DNA from: Serratia marcescens
GTDB lineage: Bacteria > Pseudomonadota > Gammaproteobacteria > Enterobacterales > Enterobacteriaceae
Assembly: GCF_006715005.1 (NCBI RefSeq)
Contig: NZ_VFMJ01000001.1
Span: 2,356,001-2,420,000, forward strand
Reading direction: 5' to 3'
DNA: 64,000 nt
The notes beneath the pieces were generated by a model that saw only the letters and a list, made by a program, of their open reading frames with translations, was not told where the DNA came from and did not search any database. A program made the translations under genes and the position numbers. Position 1 is the stretch's first letter. Every line of letters begins with the position of its first letter. This document shows, piece by piece, positions 51,897 to 59,990 of this stretch.

Positions 51897-52234
51897 GGTG
51901 CAAAGGCCTCTTCAAAGGTGAATGACAAGGTGATCACCTCGGCGGCGAGAAACGTCGAGGAAATCGAATCCGCTTTCACCCGATAGAGCTTTTTCTCACC
52001 CCAGGGGTTTACCCAGAAAAACGACGTTATGACGTGTTTTTGCAGGAACGAGCGAATCGTAACAACGTTGGATTTTGTGTCGGTCAGGCTCAACGCCCAC
52101 GATTGGGCCGTGGCATTCAGCCCGCTGCTGGCCACCTGCTTATAGCCATCGCCAAACTGAACGGCGATCACGCTCATATTCTCCGAGCCTGTCGGCTGTG
52201 CCTGCGTTCGCCAGGTAAAGGTATCTGTCGCCAT
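51893..52234 (-). CDS. Minor tail protein (lambda M-like)
   Basis: 113 residues from the ATG at 52234 (MATDTFTWRTQAQPTGS). The pattern VQFGDGYKQVASSGLNA ... FFWVNPWGEKKLYRV ... EVITLSFTFEEAFAP is that of the phage minor-tail M family. A longer frame runs upstream through a terminator and is not used. It sits after the moron and its terminator, and in lambda order H-M-L-K-I-J. Confidence 0.9.
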   Translation of the reverse strand: MATDTFTWRTQAQPTGSENMSVIAVQFGDGYKQVASSGLNATAQSWALSLTDTKSNVVTIRSFLQKHVITSFFWVNPWGEKKLYRVKADSISSTFLAAEVITLSFTFEEAFAP

Positions 52235-52249
52235 CTTTTCTCCATGCAT

Positions 52250-52275
52250 AAAAAAACCTCGCCTAAGCGAGGTTT
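52250..52275 (-). terminator. Intrinsic terminator after the moron lipoprotein
   Basis: On the minus strand CCTCGC pairs with GCGAGG around TTAG, with extra A-T pairs, followed by seven Ts. It closes the lipoprotein gene at 52299 and precedes the M-like gene. Confidence 0.9.
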
Positions 52276-52298
52276 CGACTTGATAAAAGTTTAATAGA

Positions 52299-52634
52299 TT
52301 ATCCGCAGGGATTTTCCCATATAAAGTCCTGCACACCAGGATGGCGATGGTCTTCAATAGTAATGGGGCCAACGACTTTAAAATCCTTATCCACTACCAG
52401 AACAAATCGGGTTTCACGCAACTGATCCGTCCGATACCTCCCGAAAACACAGGACGTACCATTATCACTTGGCAAATACTGCATATCCGAAAATTTTAAA
52501 CCGGTGACCAGATCTGTCAGGCTGGTTATTTTAGACTCAGCCGCTTTTATCGCTTTATCTTTATCGCTATCACAGCCGGTAATTAAGAGCGAAGTTGTCA
52601 GAACTAACAAGCCAACATTTATATATTTTTTCAT
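52299..52634 (-). CDS. Lipoprotein moron inside the tail operon
   Basis: 111 residues from the ATG at 52634. Lipoprotein signal MKKYINVGLLVLTTSLLITG with Cys directly after (lipobox ITGC). The mature part is acidic and lysine-rich at first (DSDKDKAIKAAESKITSL), then beta-like with two Cys (SCVFGRY and ENPCG). It sits between tape-measure and M genes, where lambda has none, with its own promoter-like sequence and terminator, and is AT-rich. Superinfection exclusion or another lysogen trait is a fair guess; the family is unknown to me. Confidence 0.7.
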   Translation of the reverse strand: MKKYINVGLLVLTTSLLITGCDSDKDKAIKAAESKITSLTDLVTGLKFSDMQYLPSDNGTSCVFGRYRTDQLRETRFVLVVDKDFKVVGPITIEDHRHPGVQDFIWENPCG

Positions 52635-52657
52635 GTCCAAATGCCCATCGGTAATTA

Positions 52658-52693
52658 GCTGATTTATTTTAGCATCTAGCACTAGACGCCCAA
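52658..52693 (-). promoter_or_regulatory. Putative promoter of the lipoprotein moron
   Basis: On the minus strand TGCTAAAAT gives an extended -10 (TAAAAT at 52666-52671). A weak -35, TTGGGC, lies 16 bases upstream at 52688-52693, directly after the tape-measure stop. Confidence 0.5.
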
Positions 52694-52700
52694 AATCAAG

Positions 52701-55697
52701 TTACCTCCGCGGTGCGTAAAGCAGCCCACCCGGCGACATCTCGCGCTTCAGGCGATCGGTGATTTCGGTCTGGACAATCCCCTGCAGCTGCCGGGCTGTG
52801 TTCGCGGTATTCGCTGCCCTGACGTCGCCGCCGTTGCTGCTCTCCTGCGTGATGGTGACCGGCGCATGAACAACGATCGAATTTCCTCCCGCCGCCGTGA
52901 GCCCGTGCATTGGCGCGTTACCAACATAGCCGCCGTCGGCGTAACCCTGGGCGCTGTGCATCATGGCGTACAAATTGCCAACACCAATATTGCGCGTAGC
53001 CTCTTTGGTGAACACGAATTCACCGCCGTGCACGATGCCTTTCGGCTCGTACTTGCCGCCGTCGCCGGTATACCCACCGTCGTAATGTAGCCCCATTGGG
53101 ACTGTGCCGGGATTATTGCCGCCAGATGGCGCACTGAGCGAACTACCAATCCACCCCATAGCAGCCTGAACGGCGTATGCCACCAACAACTTGTTGATGA
53201 CGTCCACCACCATTTTCAGCATAGAGACGCCGAAGCTTTTAACGTTGGCCGATCCAGTTGTCGCAAGACTGGTAAGCGTATCGCTCAGCCCAGTGAATGC
53301 AGCATTGGCGACATTGGCGACTGAGGAATAAACGTTGGTCGCTGAGTCCAAATATTCACTCCAGCCTTTCAATGCGCCTTGCTTCCAGTCGGCCCGCAGC
53401 TTGTCCTCTTCGGCGTAAAAATTACGTGCCGCCTGCAGCTGCCGCTTGTAACCGTCATCTTGCAGGCTACCGCCCTGATTCTGCCACCCCTGCGCGAGCT
53501 GCGCCTCTTCCATGCGGCGCCGCGCATCCCGATCGCTCAAGCCGGCGCTTTCACGCAGCGCCTGACGCTTCTCGCTCATCTGGGTGACATACTTGGACGA
53601 AGCGTCCTGAAGTTTGTTAAGCCGCTCCTGCTTGGCGATCTCGTCGCCGAGAACCGCCAATCTTTCCTTTTGCGCCAGCACACTATCTTTGCTGGATAGC
53701 AGAGATTGCTCTTGCGCAGTCAGCTTCCTCTTATCGGCTGCCTGCTCCAGTACGGCAAATTTCGCCTGCTCCGCCCACAAATCCTTGCGCTGTTGGCTGA
53801 TGGTGTCATTGATGCTGCGGTGGTCCTGCAGAACTTTGAGCTGTGCCTGGAGCGCCAACAAATCGGCCTGCGCTTTCTCGTCGGCACGATCACCGGCCGG
53901 CGCCGTGTACTGGCGTCCCTTCGGTGTTTTTGGGTCTTTATATTTTTCAGCAATACCAGCTCGCGCTTTGGCTATCTGCGCCCCGGTAAATAACTGGACG
54001 CTGGCATCCTTTTCGTGTGCCTTACGATTCGCCTCGATCGCCTTGTTAAGCTCCCGTTCCTCGCGGGTGCGCTTTTCTGCCTGAGTTTGCCCCCATTCCA
54101 CCAGCCGGTTCATTGTCTGCTGGGACTTGATACCATCCTCATCGACTTTGCGCTGATTATCTTTCTCCGCCGTCACCTTTTTGATGCCAGCGATTTCAGC
54201 CTCAGACTCGCGGATAATGTCAGTATATTTTTGTGGTACGGCTTTACCCTGCAACTCAAGGCGTCGGGCCATTTCTTGGGCAGACTTTAACCGCAACTCC
54301 GCCGCCGCCATCTGCTCCGCTTGGGACGGATCACGGCCAATGCTCATGATCTCATCCCACATCTTTTTCGCAGCCATGGCTATGCTGTCAAAAAGGCGCG
54401 GCAGCGTACCCATGCTCTCCTTAATTTCCAGTGCGCGGCTATCCATCGAACCGCTGAGCGCATCTGTCGCTATCCTAACGGCATCAGTTTGTTTCCCCTG
54501 ATCGACAAGCGCCGAAATTTGTTGATATGTAGCCGTCGTCAGGAAATGGTATTTTTTATTGAGCGCCTCGATACCACCGCGGGGATCGTCGGAAAGCTGT
54601 GCAAACTGATCTACCAGTGAATCGATGCTTTCACCGCTATAGCGGGAATAATTGACGATTGCTTCCCCACTACGACGGAAATCAACAGCTGAAGATACCG
54701 ACTTAGCCGCCAGCTTTGTCACCGCTTCAGCTGCGTCGCTATAGTTCCCCGTAGCCTGTCCAATGTTATACGCGAGGTTTTTCAGGCTGGCGGAACTCTG
54801 GCCGGAAGCGCCGCCGGTAGTGATCACCGCTTTGTTGAATGCCTGGCTTTGTTGTTCTGCTACGTCGTACACATGGTATAAGCCATACAACGCCGCAGTA
54901 ATGCCGCCAAGCACTCCGCCCACCGCCAGCATCTGCGGTGACATAAGCTGTTCGAGCAATCCCGAACGATTCGCCAGGGTGATGCTGGAGCCACGCAAGG
55001 CGCCCAGGTTCCCGCGCGCCAGCTCTCCGAGCATAACGCCCAGCTCCCGGCGGGCGGCCGACGTCTGCAAACTGAATTTATGAGTGGCGTCGCCAGCGGT
55101 GGACAGCTTTTTGATGTAAATATCAGCGGCCGAACCAACGCCCAACTGCGCGGCACGGTAGCGCAGCAGCTCTTCCCGCGAAAGGCTCTGTGTCGCTACC
55201 TTATCTTTCAGCTTTTGGATGAAAATCGATTGGGCGGCCGCCGATGCCTCTTCGGCTTTGGTCAGCTCGCGCATCTTTTCCGCGGCGTGGCTGGTGAGCG
55301 TCAGATAGTCGTTTTGCGTGATATTGCCGGCGGCGCGGGCGGCGCGCACCTGCGACTGAATGGCGCGCAATTCCTGCGTGCCGGTGCCGAGCTGCTTGAT
55401 CCGGTCAATCTGGCGGAAGTAGGATTCGGTAAGTTGGTCCTGCGCCCGGCCCGATGCCGTCGCCGTGGTCTGGGTCTCGCGCAGGCGGCGGCTGTATTCC
55501 GCTACCCGTTTGTGCGTTTCCTCGACCTCGTGCGCCACCTCTTTTGATACTTTGGCCGTCTCTTTGCCTGAGGCATTGAAACCGTCAGCCGCGCCGGCGG
55601 CGCCTGCAGCGGTTTTCTGGAATTTATCCAGCTCGCTGTTGCCGCGCTGCAGGTCGCCGGTATCGACGCGCAGGGAGATCGATGCAATGTCTGTCAT
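52701..55697 (-). CDS. Tail tape-measure protein (lambda H-like)
   Basis: 998 residues. N-terminal IASISLRVDTGDLQRGNSEL opening, long helical coiled-coil regions (~60-250 and ~440-760), a hydrophobic segment at ~255-285 (MLAVGGVLGGITAALYGLY), and a Gly-rich C-terminal part (GLHYDGGYTGDGGKYEPKG, VHGGEFVFTKEATRNIG). Length scales with the tail, and about 1000 residues suggests a tail slightly longer than lambda's 135-150 nm (lambda H is 853). Follows the frameshifted chaperone gene as in lambda. Confidence 0.94.
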   Translation of the reverse strand: MTDIASISLRVDTGDLQRGNSELDKFQKTAAGAAGAADGFNASGKETAKVSKEVAHEVEETHKRVAEYSRRLRETQTTATASGRAQDQLTESYFRQIDRIKQLGTGTQELRAIQSQVRAARAAGNITQNDYLTLTSHAAEKMRELTKAEEASAAAQSIFIQKLKDKVATQSLSREELLRYRAAQLGVGSAADIYIKKLSTAGDATHKFSLQTSAARRELGVMLGELARGNLGALRGSSITLANRSGLLEQLMSPQMLAVGGVLGGITAALYGLYHVYDVAEQQSQAFNKAVITTGGASGQSSASLKNLAYNIGQATGNYSDAAEAVTKLAAKSVSSAVDFRRSGEAIVNYSRYSGESIDSLVDQFAQLSDDPRGGIEALNKKYHFLTTATYQQISALVDQGKQTDAVRIATDALSGSMDSRALEIKESMGTLPRLFDSIAMAAKKMWDEIMSIGRDPSQAEQMAAAELRLKSAQEMARRLELQGKAVPQKYTDIIRESEAEIAGIKKVTAEKDNQRKVDEDGIKSQQTMNRLVEWGQTQAEKRTREERELNKAIEANRKAHEKDASVQLFTGAQIAKARAGIAEKYKDPKTPKGRQYTAPAGDRADEKAQADLLALQAQLKVLQDHRSINDTISQQRKDLWAEQAKFAVLEQAADKRKLTAQEQSLLSSKDSVLAQKERLAVLGDEIAKQERLNKLQDASSKYVTQMSEKRQALRESAGLSDRDARRRMEEAQLAQGWQNQGGSLQDDGYKRQLQAARNFYAEEDKLRADWKQGALKGWSEYLDSATNVYSSVANVANAAFTGLSDTLTSLATTGSANVKSFGVSMLKMVVDVINKLLVAYAVQAAMGWIGSSLSAPSGGNNPGTVPMGLHYDGGYTGDGGKYEPKGIVHGGEFVFTKEATRNIGVGNLYAMMHSAQGYADGGYVGNAPMHGLTAAGGNSIVVHAPVTITQESSNGGDVRAANTANTARQLQGIVQTEITDRLKREMSPGGLLYAPRR

Positions 55698-55714
55698 GCG
55701 GGGCTCCGTGCAGT

Positions 55715-55735
55715 AAAAAGCCCGCGCGGCGGGCC
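55715..55735 (-). terminator. Intrinsic terminator before the tape-measure gene
   Basis: GCCCGC and GCGGGC pair around three bases and run into five Ts on the minus strand, between the tail-chaperone extension and the tape-measure start. Confidence 0.82.
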
Positions 55736-55736
55736 A

Positions 55737-56042
55737 TTATTTTTTATGGATGGTGGCAAGCGCGGCGGCTTCCATCACCCTGATATCCGTTAACGCGGTT
55801 GCCTCATCGTCGACGCCGTGCAATTTCATCACCCAGGGCAAGCAGTTGTAATCCAACCCGGTGACGCCACCCATACCGGTGCGCCATTGCGTCGCCATTG
55901 CCCGGAACACCTCGAACACTGGCCACACGTCGGGGAGCACGTCGATCGGCTCCCCTTTGACGTCCTCGGGCGTAAACCCAAATGCGGCCAGTTCTTCCGG
56001 CGACGGGTCAGGCGTATAGAACGCCGAGGCAACCGCTGTTAG
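55737..56042 (-). CDS. Frameshift extension of the tail assembly chaperone (GT-like, DUF1799)
   Basis: Read in the -1 frame from the slippery site, this gives about 101 residues (LTAVASAFYTPDPSPEELAA ... VWPVFEVFRAMATQWRTG ... GLDYNCLPWVMKLHG). The TQWR-x-G-x-GG-x-x-GLDY pattern is the DUF1799 family, the T-part analogue of lambda GT. There is no good independent start at its beginning; a GTG at 55940 exists but lacks a proper site. With the upstream gene it makes a fusion of about 218 residues that should recruit tail-tube subunits to the tape measure. Confidence 0.82.
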   Translation of the reverse strand, partial: LTAVASAFYTPDPSPEELAAFGFTPEDVKGEPIDVLPDVWPVFEVFRAMATQWRTGMGGVTGLDYNCLPWVMKLHGVDDEATALTDIRVMEAAALATIHKK

Positions 56043-56392
56043 TTTTTTTCACGGATCGCCATCAGCTCGCGGGTGTAGGTCATGGCGATGGAGTCGAACG
56101 CACGCGGGTAGTTTTCCAGCAGCACCAGCACGTTCTCGCCGTTGAACTCGTCAGGCAGCGCCCAGCCGGCGGCGATTTCTTCGATAAAAGCCACCATCGG
56201 CGCACTGCCGTGACTGCCGGCCTCAATCTGCTTTTCCGTCGCCTCGCGCAGGGTGTTCTCCAGCGCTTCCAGCTGGCTGCGGGTCTTATGCTTGAACGTG
56301 ATCGTCAGCACACCATCTTCTGCGCCGGCGCGCGGGATTGTGACGTCTTTTTTAAACGTCGAGTTTGGGACCAGGGTAAATTTTGCTGTCAT
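56039..56392 (-). CDS. Tail assembly chaperone (lambda G-like)
   Basis: 117 residues. MTAKFTLVPNSTFKKDVTIP, ITFKHKTRSQLEALENTLRE, and the helical end WALPDEFNGENVLVLLENYPRAFDSI fit the short form of siphophage tail chaperones. Lies between tail tube and tape measure, where lambda has G. A small share of ribosomes should shift frame at its last codons to make the longer form. Confidence 0.85.
   Translation of the reverse strand: MTAKFTLVPNSTFKKDVTIPRAGAEDGVLTITFKHKTRSQLEALENTLREATEKQIEAGSHGSAPMVAFIEEIAAGWALPDEFNGENVLVLLENYPRAFDSIAMTYTRELMAIREKN
56042..56048 (-). other. Programmed -1 ribosomal frameshift site A AAA AAC
   Basis: On the minus strand the upstream chaperone ends GAA AAA AAC TAA. 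The heptamer A_AAA_AAC is a classical X_XXY_YYZ slippery sequence, directly before the zero-frame stop. Slipping back one base continues in the DUF1799 frame without interruption to 55737. A stimulatory RNA structure was not resolved. Confidence 0.85.
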
Positions 56393-56405
56393 GTCGGAAC
56401 CTGCG

Positions 56406-56426
56406 AAAAAGTGGGGCTTGCGCCCC
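56406..56426 (-). terminator. Hairpin between tail tube and tail chaperone genes
   Basis: On the minus strand GGGGC and GCCCC enclose a GCAA tetraloop (GNRA type), followed after two bases by TTTTT. Confidence 0.75.
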
Positions 56427-56437
56427 GAGGGTTAAAA

Positions 56438-57094
56438 TTACTTGTCCTTGTAGAACGTCATCGTGCGGGACTGTACCGCGATCGATACCTGCACCGTTTC
56501 CACCTGGTTCACTGCCGTTGCCGGCTGTGGGTCAAAAGATGGCGTTCCGGACCAATAGCGGGTTTCTTTCGCCGTCGGCACGTACATGTAGAACGGCAGA
56601 ATGTCGCCAACGCGATCGGCAGCGGTCAGGACGCTATAAATCGGCAGCGTTGAATCATGCGCAAAGGTAAACGTCTGGGTCTTGGCTGCCTTGTACGTCG
56701 CCAGGTTGCGCTGGCGGTCGTCCTCAAGGAACTGGATCTGCACGTACTGCTGATCGCCGCCAGACGCTCCGACCTCGGTGATTTGAGGGATCTGCGTCCA
56801 TTCGGTGATTTTGATAAGCGCGCCGGCGCCGCCGCCCGCCGGGAAAAATTTGGTATTCGACGTATCCAGTGCACCGATCGTCACCGCCGTTGCCGTCGCC
56901 GCTGTCACTTTGGCGACCAGGTTGTCGATGTTTCCCCAGCCTGATTTGATGAGCACAATGTCATCGGCGGCCAGTGTGCCATTTGCCACGGTAAACACCG
57001 CGCCCTTGGCGTTACTAACCGCCGATGTTGGCAGCGCTGCCGCCATCTTGGAACCAGCGAAAACCGTGGCGCCGTTTGGTAATGCAAATGCCAT
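56438..57094 (-). CDS. Major tail tube protein (lambda V-like)
   Basis: 218 residues from the ATG at 57094 (MAFALPNGATVFAGSKM). Beta-rich with repeated VTAATATAVTIGALDTSN-like strands. LEDDRQRNLATYKAAKTQTFTFAHD and LPFYMYVPTAKETRYW fit siphophage tail-tube subunits. No C-terminal Ig domain. The position before the chaperone gene and flanking terminators fit a highly expressed structural gene. Confidence 0.85.
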   Translation of the reverse strand: MAFALPNGATVFAGSKMAAALPTSAVSNAKGAVFTVANGTLAADDIVLIKSGWGNIDNLVAKVTAATATAVTIGALDTSNTKFFPAGGGAGALIKITEWTQIPQITEVGASGGDQQYVQIQFLEDDRQRNLATYKAAKTQTFTFAHDSTLPIYSVLTAADRVGDILPFYMYVPTAKETRYWSGTPSFDPQPATAVNQVETVQVSIAVQSRTMTFYKDK

Positions 57095-57118
57095 AGTGGA
57101 TTCTCCAATTTTGGGCAT

Positions 57119-57139
57119 AAAAAAAACCGCCGCGGCGGT
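57119..57139 (-). terminator. Intrinsic terminator before the tail-tube gene
   Basis: The 14-bp self-complementary ACCGCCGCGGCGGT followed by eight Ts on the minus strand, touching the stop codon of the gene at 57139. Confidence 0.85.
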
Positions 57140-57552
57140 CAGTGTGTGATGAGGTGAGCGCGATAGCTCATGCTAACGGGGATGGAATAGCGGGTGTCCG
57201 ACGTGATGCCACGGTAAACCGTCGGCGGCGTGCTGATGTAGCAGGTGAGCCCCCCATCGCTGAGCGCCAGGCCAACAGGGAACAAAGCGGCCACCTCATC
57301 AGCCAGCGCACGGGCGCCATTGACGCCGTCGCCGGCCTTCGCCACAACGTTGATCTGCCAGACGCCCGGCAGCACCTGCAGCTTTTCAGCCAGGTCGATC
57401 GTCGTCGTGGTCGCCGGCATCGCGTAGGCCTGAAGATAGAGCGTATCCGGCGTGTTTTCCGCGATGTTGTCCCATACCACAGGCACGCCTTTAGCATCGG
57501 CCCATTCCCCCAGGCGCGCTTCGAGCAGTTCGGCTACGCGGGTATGACTCAC
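57139..57552 (-). CDS. Tail terminator/completion protein (DUF4128-like, lambda U position)
   Basis: 137 residues. VAELLEARLGEWADAKGVPV ... LYLQAYAMPATTTTIDL ... VLPGVWQINVVAKAGDG fits DUF4128, a phage family found immediately before the tail-tube gene. In this place lambda encodes U, the tail terminator. It overlaps the upstream gene by 4 bases. The assignment to a U-like role is from position and size. Confidence 0.75.
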   Translation of the reverse strand: MSHTRVAELLEARLGEWADAKGVPVVWDNIAENTPDTLYLQAYAMPATTTTIDLAEKLQVLPGVWQINVVAKAGDGVNGARALADEVAALFPVGLALSDGGLTCYISTPPTVYRGITSDTRYSIPVSMSYRAHLITH

Positions 57553-58133
57553 AATTTCACCTCCGATACGGCTGCCTGGAAATGGCGCTGGAAATCGGCA
57601 GCGGTGATCCGCACCATGCCGCCCGGCGCCTGTGATGAGTGTCCGAACTCCAGCGGGTAGGCATAGGGAACGTTATTGGTGAAGTACACCGCCTGCATGC
57701 CGACACGAAAACGCTCGATCACCAGCGTGCCGGCGGCCAGCGTTTTACCGCCCGATTTATCCACCTGGCCGGTTTCACCCTGCGGCGCAGCATCCAACCC
57801 CACCTGCCAGTTGCCGCGGAACCGGCCGCCGGTATAACCGGCCGGCGCCTTGATATCCATGCTGTCGGATACCCTGGCGCGCTTTTTCAGGCGCCCGGTC
57901 GGTGTCAGGTTGGCCGGATCGTTGCGCTGCGCATCATTGTGTTCTGCGACCGCGTCGTTATAGGCTTTGGCGGTGGCGTTCACCTCCCACAAGTCGGGAT
58001 TGCCTACGGGCGACATCTGAACCAGTTGCGTGAGGATGCGGATCCCCGTTGCGCGGACTACCTGCGCCTGATTGGCCTTTGCCTTGTCCACGAAGGCAGT
58101 GATCGCCTGCATGAACGCGTCGTTTTCTGCCAT
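57549..58133 (-). CDS. HK97 gp10-like tail completion/neck protein
   Basis: 194 residues. MAENDAFMQAITAFVDKAKANQAQVV, MSPVGNPDLWEVN, GRFRGNWQVGLDA and VPYAYPLEFGHSSQAPGGMV are the usual marks of HK97-gp10-like proteins, in which the Y-A-x-x-x-E-F/Y-G-H motif near the end is conserved. They act at the head-tail junction. Starts one base after the upstream stop. Confidence 0.85.
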   Translation of the reverse strand: MAENDAFMQAITAFVDKAKANQAQVVRATGIRILTQLVQMSPVGNPDLWEVNATAKAYNDAVAEHNDAQRNDPANLTPTGRLKKRARVSDSMDIKAPAGYTGGRFRGNWQVGLDAAPQGETGQVDKSGGKTLAAGTLVIERFRVGMQAVYFTNNVPYAYPLEFGHSSQAPGGMVRITAADFQRHFQAAVSEVKL

Positions 58134-58134
58134 G

Positions 58135-58485
58135 TCATGCCCTCAGCTGTGCGCGGTAGCAGATCAGCACCGCTGCCGGCTTAACCGGATGCGGATGAAC
58201 CACGCGATATTTTTTCCCGTCGATCTCAATGCGGTCGTCGATACGGATTTCCGTCTGGTAGGTTGCCACCAACAGCACGTCGCCGTTCTGGATCAGCGTG
58301 CCGTCAATTTCTCCCGGCTTGTATTCCGTCACAACGCCGATCACGTCCGCCTTTTCGTCGGGTAATCGCACCTCTTTCCCGTTTACCCGCGTCACTTTCC
58401 CGCCCCGGGTGAGCACGCGCTTTTGCCCGTTCTCGGTAAGCAACCGTGTGGCGGTGGCGCGCATCCGGGTATAGTTGATTGCCAT
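58135..58485 (-). CDS. Phage head-tail joining protein
   Basis: 116 residues. AINYTRMRATATRLLTENGQ, then beta strands (ADVIGVVTEYKPGEIDGTLI, DDRIEIDGKKYRVVHPHP) resemble the SPP1 gp16/lambda FII-type stopper proteins, which carry the 'IxxGDR/D-x-I-xI-xGxxYRV' motif. Between the connector and the gp10-like gene, where a stopper is expected. Confidence 0.7.
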   Translation of the reverse strand: MAINYTRMRATATRLLTENGQKRVLTRGGKVTRVNGKEVRLPDEKADVIGVVTEYKPGEIDGTLIQNGDVLLVATYQTEIRIDDRIEIDGKKYRVVHPHPVKPAAVLICYRAQLRA

Positions 58486-58486
58486 G

Positions 58487-58975
58487 TCAGCCCCGCATTA
58501 CGTCAAAATTAATGCCGCCGCCCCCGCCGAGCAGCCCATTAAGCAGGCCGGCCAACCACGAGAAATACGGCGTGTTTCCGCTTGAACCCTCGGCATACTG
58601 CACCGCCACAGCGCCGGAAACGCTTTCCGCTACCACTTCGCCGCCACCGGCAAAGCTCGGCGTCAGGTCGGTTTCCTGCGCTTCTACCGCCAGGTGACAC
58701 TGTGCCTGGATCAGCTGGCGCGGGATTTTGTCACTGGCCAGCGGTACACCGTCCACAATCACGCCTGAGCGCGGCCACGGCAGCGCCTGGTCCGGCGATG
58801 AACGGGAACCACGCCAGCTTTGCCCTGCCAGGTAGTCCATCGCCTGCATCAGCAGCGTTTCGCATTCGCTGTCATCGTCCGGCAACGAATAGCCGCGCGT
58901 CGTAGCAAAGTCACGCGCATCCCGCACGCTGGCGTAGCTGTTGAAATCCGGCGAAGCGGGATCCGTTATCAGCAT
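58487..58975 (-). CDS. Phage head-tail connector protein (adaptor)
   Basis: 162 residues from the ATG at 58975 (MLITDPASPDFNSYASV). SYASVRDARDFATTRGYSLP, LLMQAMDYLAGQSWRG and KIPRQLIQAQCHLAVEAQ are typical of small helical adaptors after the capsid gene; databases often label relatives 'DnaT-like'. Gly-rich C-terminus (GLLGGGGGINFD). An adaptor role is inferred from position and helical content. Confidence 0.7.
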   Translation of the reverse strand: MLITDPASPDFNSYASVRDARDFATTRGYSLPDDDSECETLLMQAMDYLAGQSWRGSRSSPDQALPWPRSGVIVDGVPLASDKIPRQLIQAQCHLAVEAQETDLTPSFAGGGEVVAESVSGAVAVQYAEGSSGNTPYFSWLAGLLNGLLGGGGGINFDVMRG

Positions 58976-58987
58976 GATCACCCCCAA

Positions 58988-59008
58988 TAAAAAAGGGGCC
59001 GAAGCCCC
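58988..59008 (-). terminator. Intrinsic terminator with UUCG tetraloop after the capsid gene
   Basis: On the minus strand GGGGC and GCCCC enclose TTCG, a very stable RNA tetraloop, followed by six Ts. Confidence 0.9.
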
Positions 59009-59015
59009 GAATAGA

Positions 59016-59987
59016 TTAGCCGCCGACTTTGGCCGCCTTTTCGCCGAACGTAACCATAACACCGGCGGTATCCTTGTTACTGGTGCGCACCTTGTTCCAG
59101 TTTGCGCCGGTGGTCAGTTGTGCGTCCGTTGGTGACTTGAGGTTATCGTTTTTCCACTGATAGCCTTTCAGCCCGATAGTGAAATCGTACTCGCCCTGCA
59201 TCAGGGCTTTCAGGTTTTCATTACCCAGAACGTCCTGCGCTTTCATGATCAGCGGCGTGGTCTGTACTGCCGCGGCGGCAGAGGTCAAGCCCAGCACATG
59301 CTGCAAGTTGTCATCAGCCAGGGCCGGAATATCGGAAATGATGAAACGGCGACCGAGGCCATCTTGCATCACGTTCACGTTACCAATCTTAAAAAGGCTG
59401 TTGGCGTTGGTGAGCGCCTCATCGATGAAGTCGTTGTACGTTGCACCATCCATCACCCAGGCCAACAGTCGGGAGAACGCATCCCCCATTGGTCGGGCGC
59501 CTTTGTTCAAGCCACGCAGTGACGGTTTTACCGCGCTGCCGGCAGCACCGGAGAGATCGGTGATCATTCCGCTGTTGGTGGAAATTGCCGCCTTCAGTGC
59601 GCCGCAGGTGGTGTTCAGGTAGTCCTGAATCATCGCCTCAGCCGCCTGTGCTGCAACAACTGCTGCAGCCTCTGAGACGTCTTTCCCCAGGCGCTTCATC
59701 ATGGTAGGGGTGACGCTGACAGGACCAATACGCCCATCAACTTTCACCATGCGATCCAACAGCTGGCCCAGCTCATCCGGCGTTAATTTTTTATCCGCGT
59801 ACGCATTACGGCGCTGCGCGAGACCGCCAATCAACTGCCAGCTGGTTTGTTCGATGAAATCACCGATGTGATCGCCGTTACCCAAAATGAGAGTGCCACC
59901 CGAGGCGGCGTTAAACTTCTGCACTTCCTGATCCACCAGCTCAGTCGCGGCGGTAGAAACTTGCTGCTGAAAAATAATGAGGGACAT
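59016..59987 (-). CDS. Major capsid protein
   Basis: 323 residues. The N-terminus SLIIFQQQVSTAATELVDQE and the central GPVSVTPTMMKRLGKDVSEA, AFSRLLAWVMDGATYNDFID and RFIISDIPAL are characteristic of the capsid family found after MuF-type head genes. HK97-fold expected but not shown by motif. Preceded by the scaffold-like gene and followed by a strong terminator. The position and abundance-type arrangement fit the main coat protein. Confidence 0.85.
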   Translation of the reverse strand: MSLIIFQQQVSTAATELVDQEVQKFNAASGGTLILGNGDHIGDFIEQTSWQLIGGLAQRRNAYADKKLTPDELGQLLDRMVKVDGRIGPVSVTPTMMKRLGKDVSEAAAVVAAQAAEAMIQDYLNTTCGALKAAISTNSGMITDLSGAAGSAVKPSLRGLNKGARPMGDAFSRLLAWVMDGATYNDFIDEALTNANSLFKIGNVNVMQDGLGRRFIISDIPALADDNLQHVLGLTSAAAAVQTTPLIMKAQDVLGNENLKALMQGEYDFTIGLKGYQWKNDNLKSPTDAQLTTGANWNKVRTSNKDTAGVMVTFGEKAAKVGG

Positions 59988-59990
59988 GCG

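Noticed and set aside
51893-52372. 159-residue version of the M-like tail protein
   Set aside because: The upstream part would read through the terminator at 52250-52275; the ATG at 52234 begins the family-conserved sequence.
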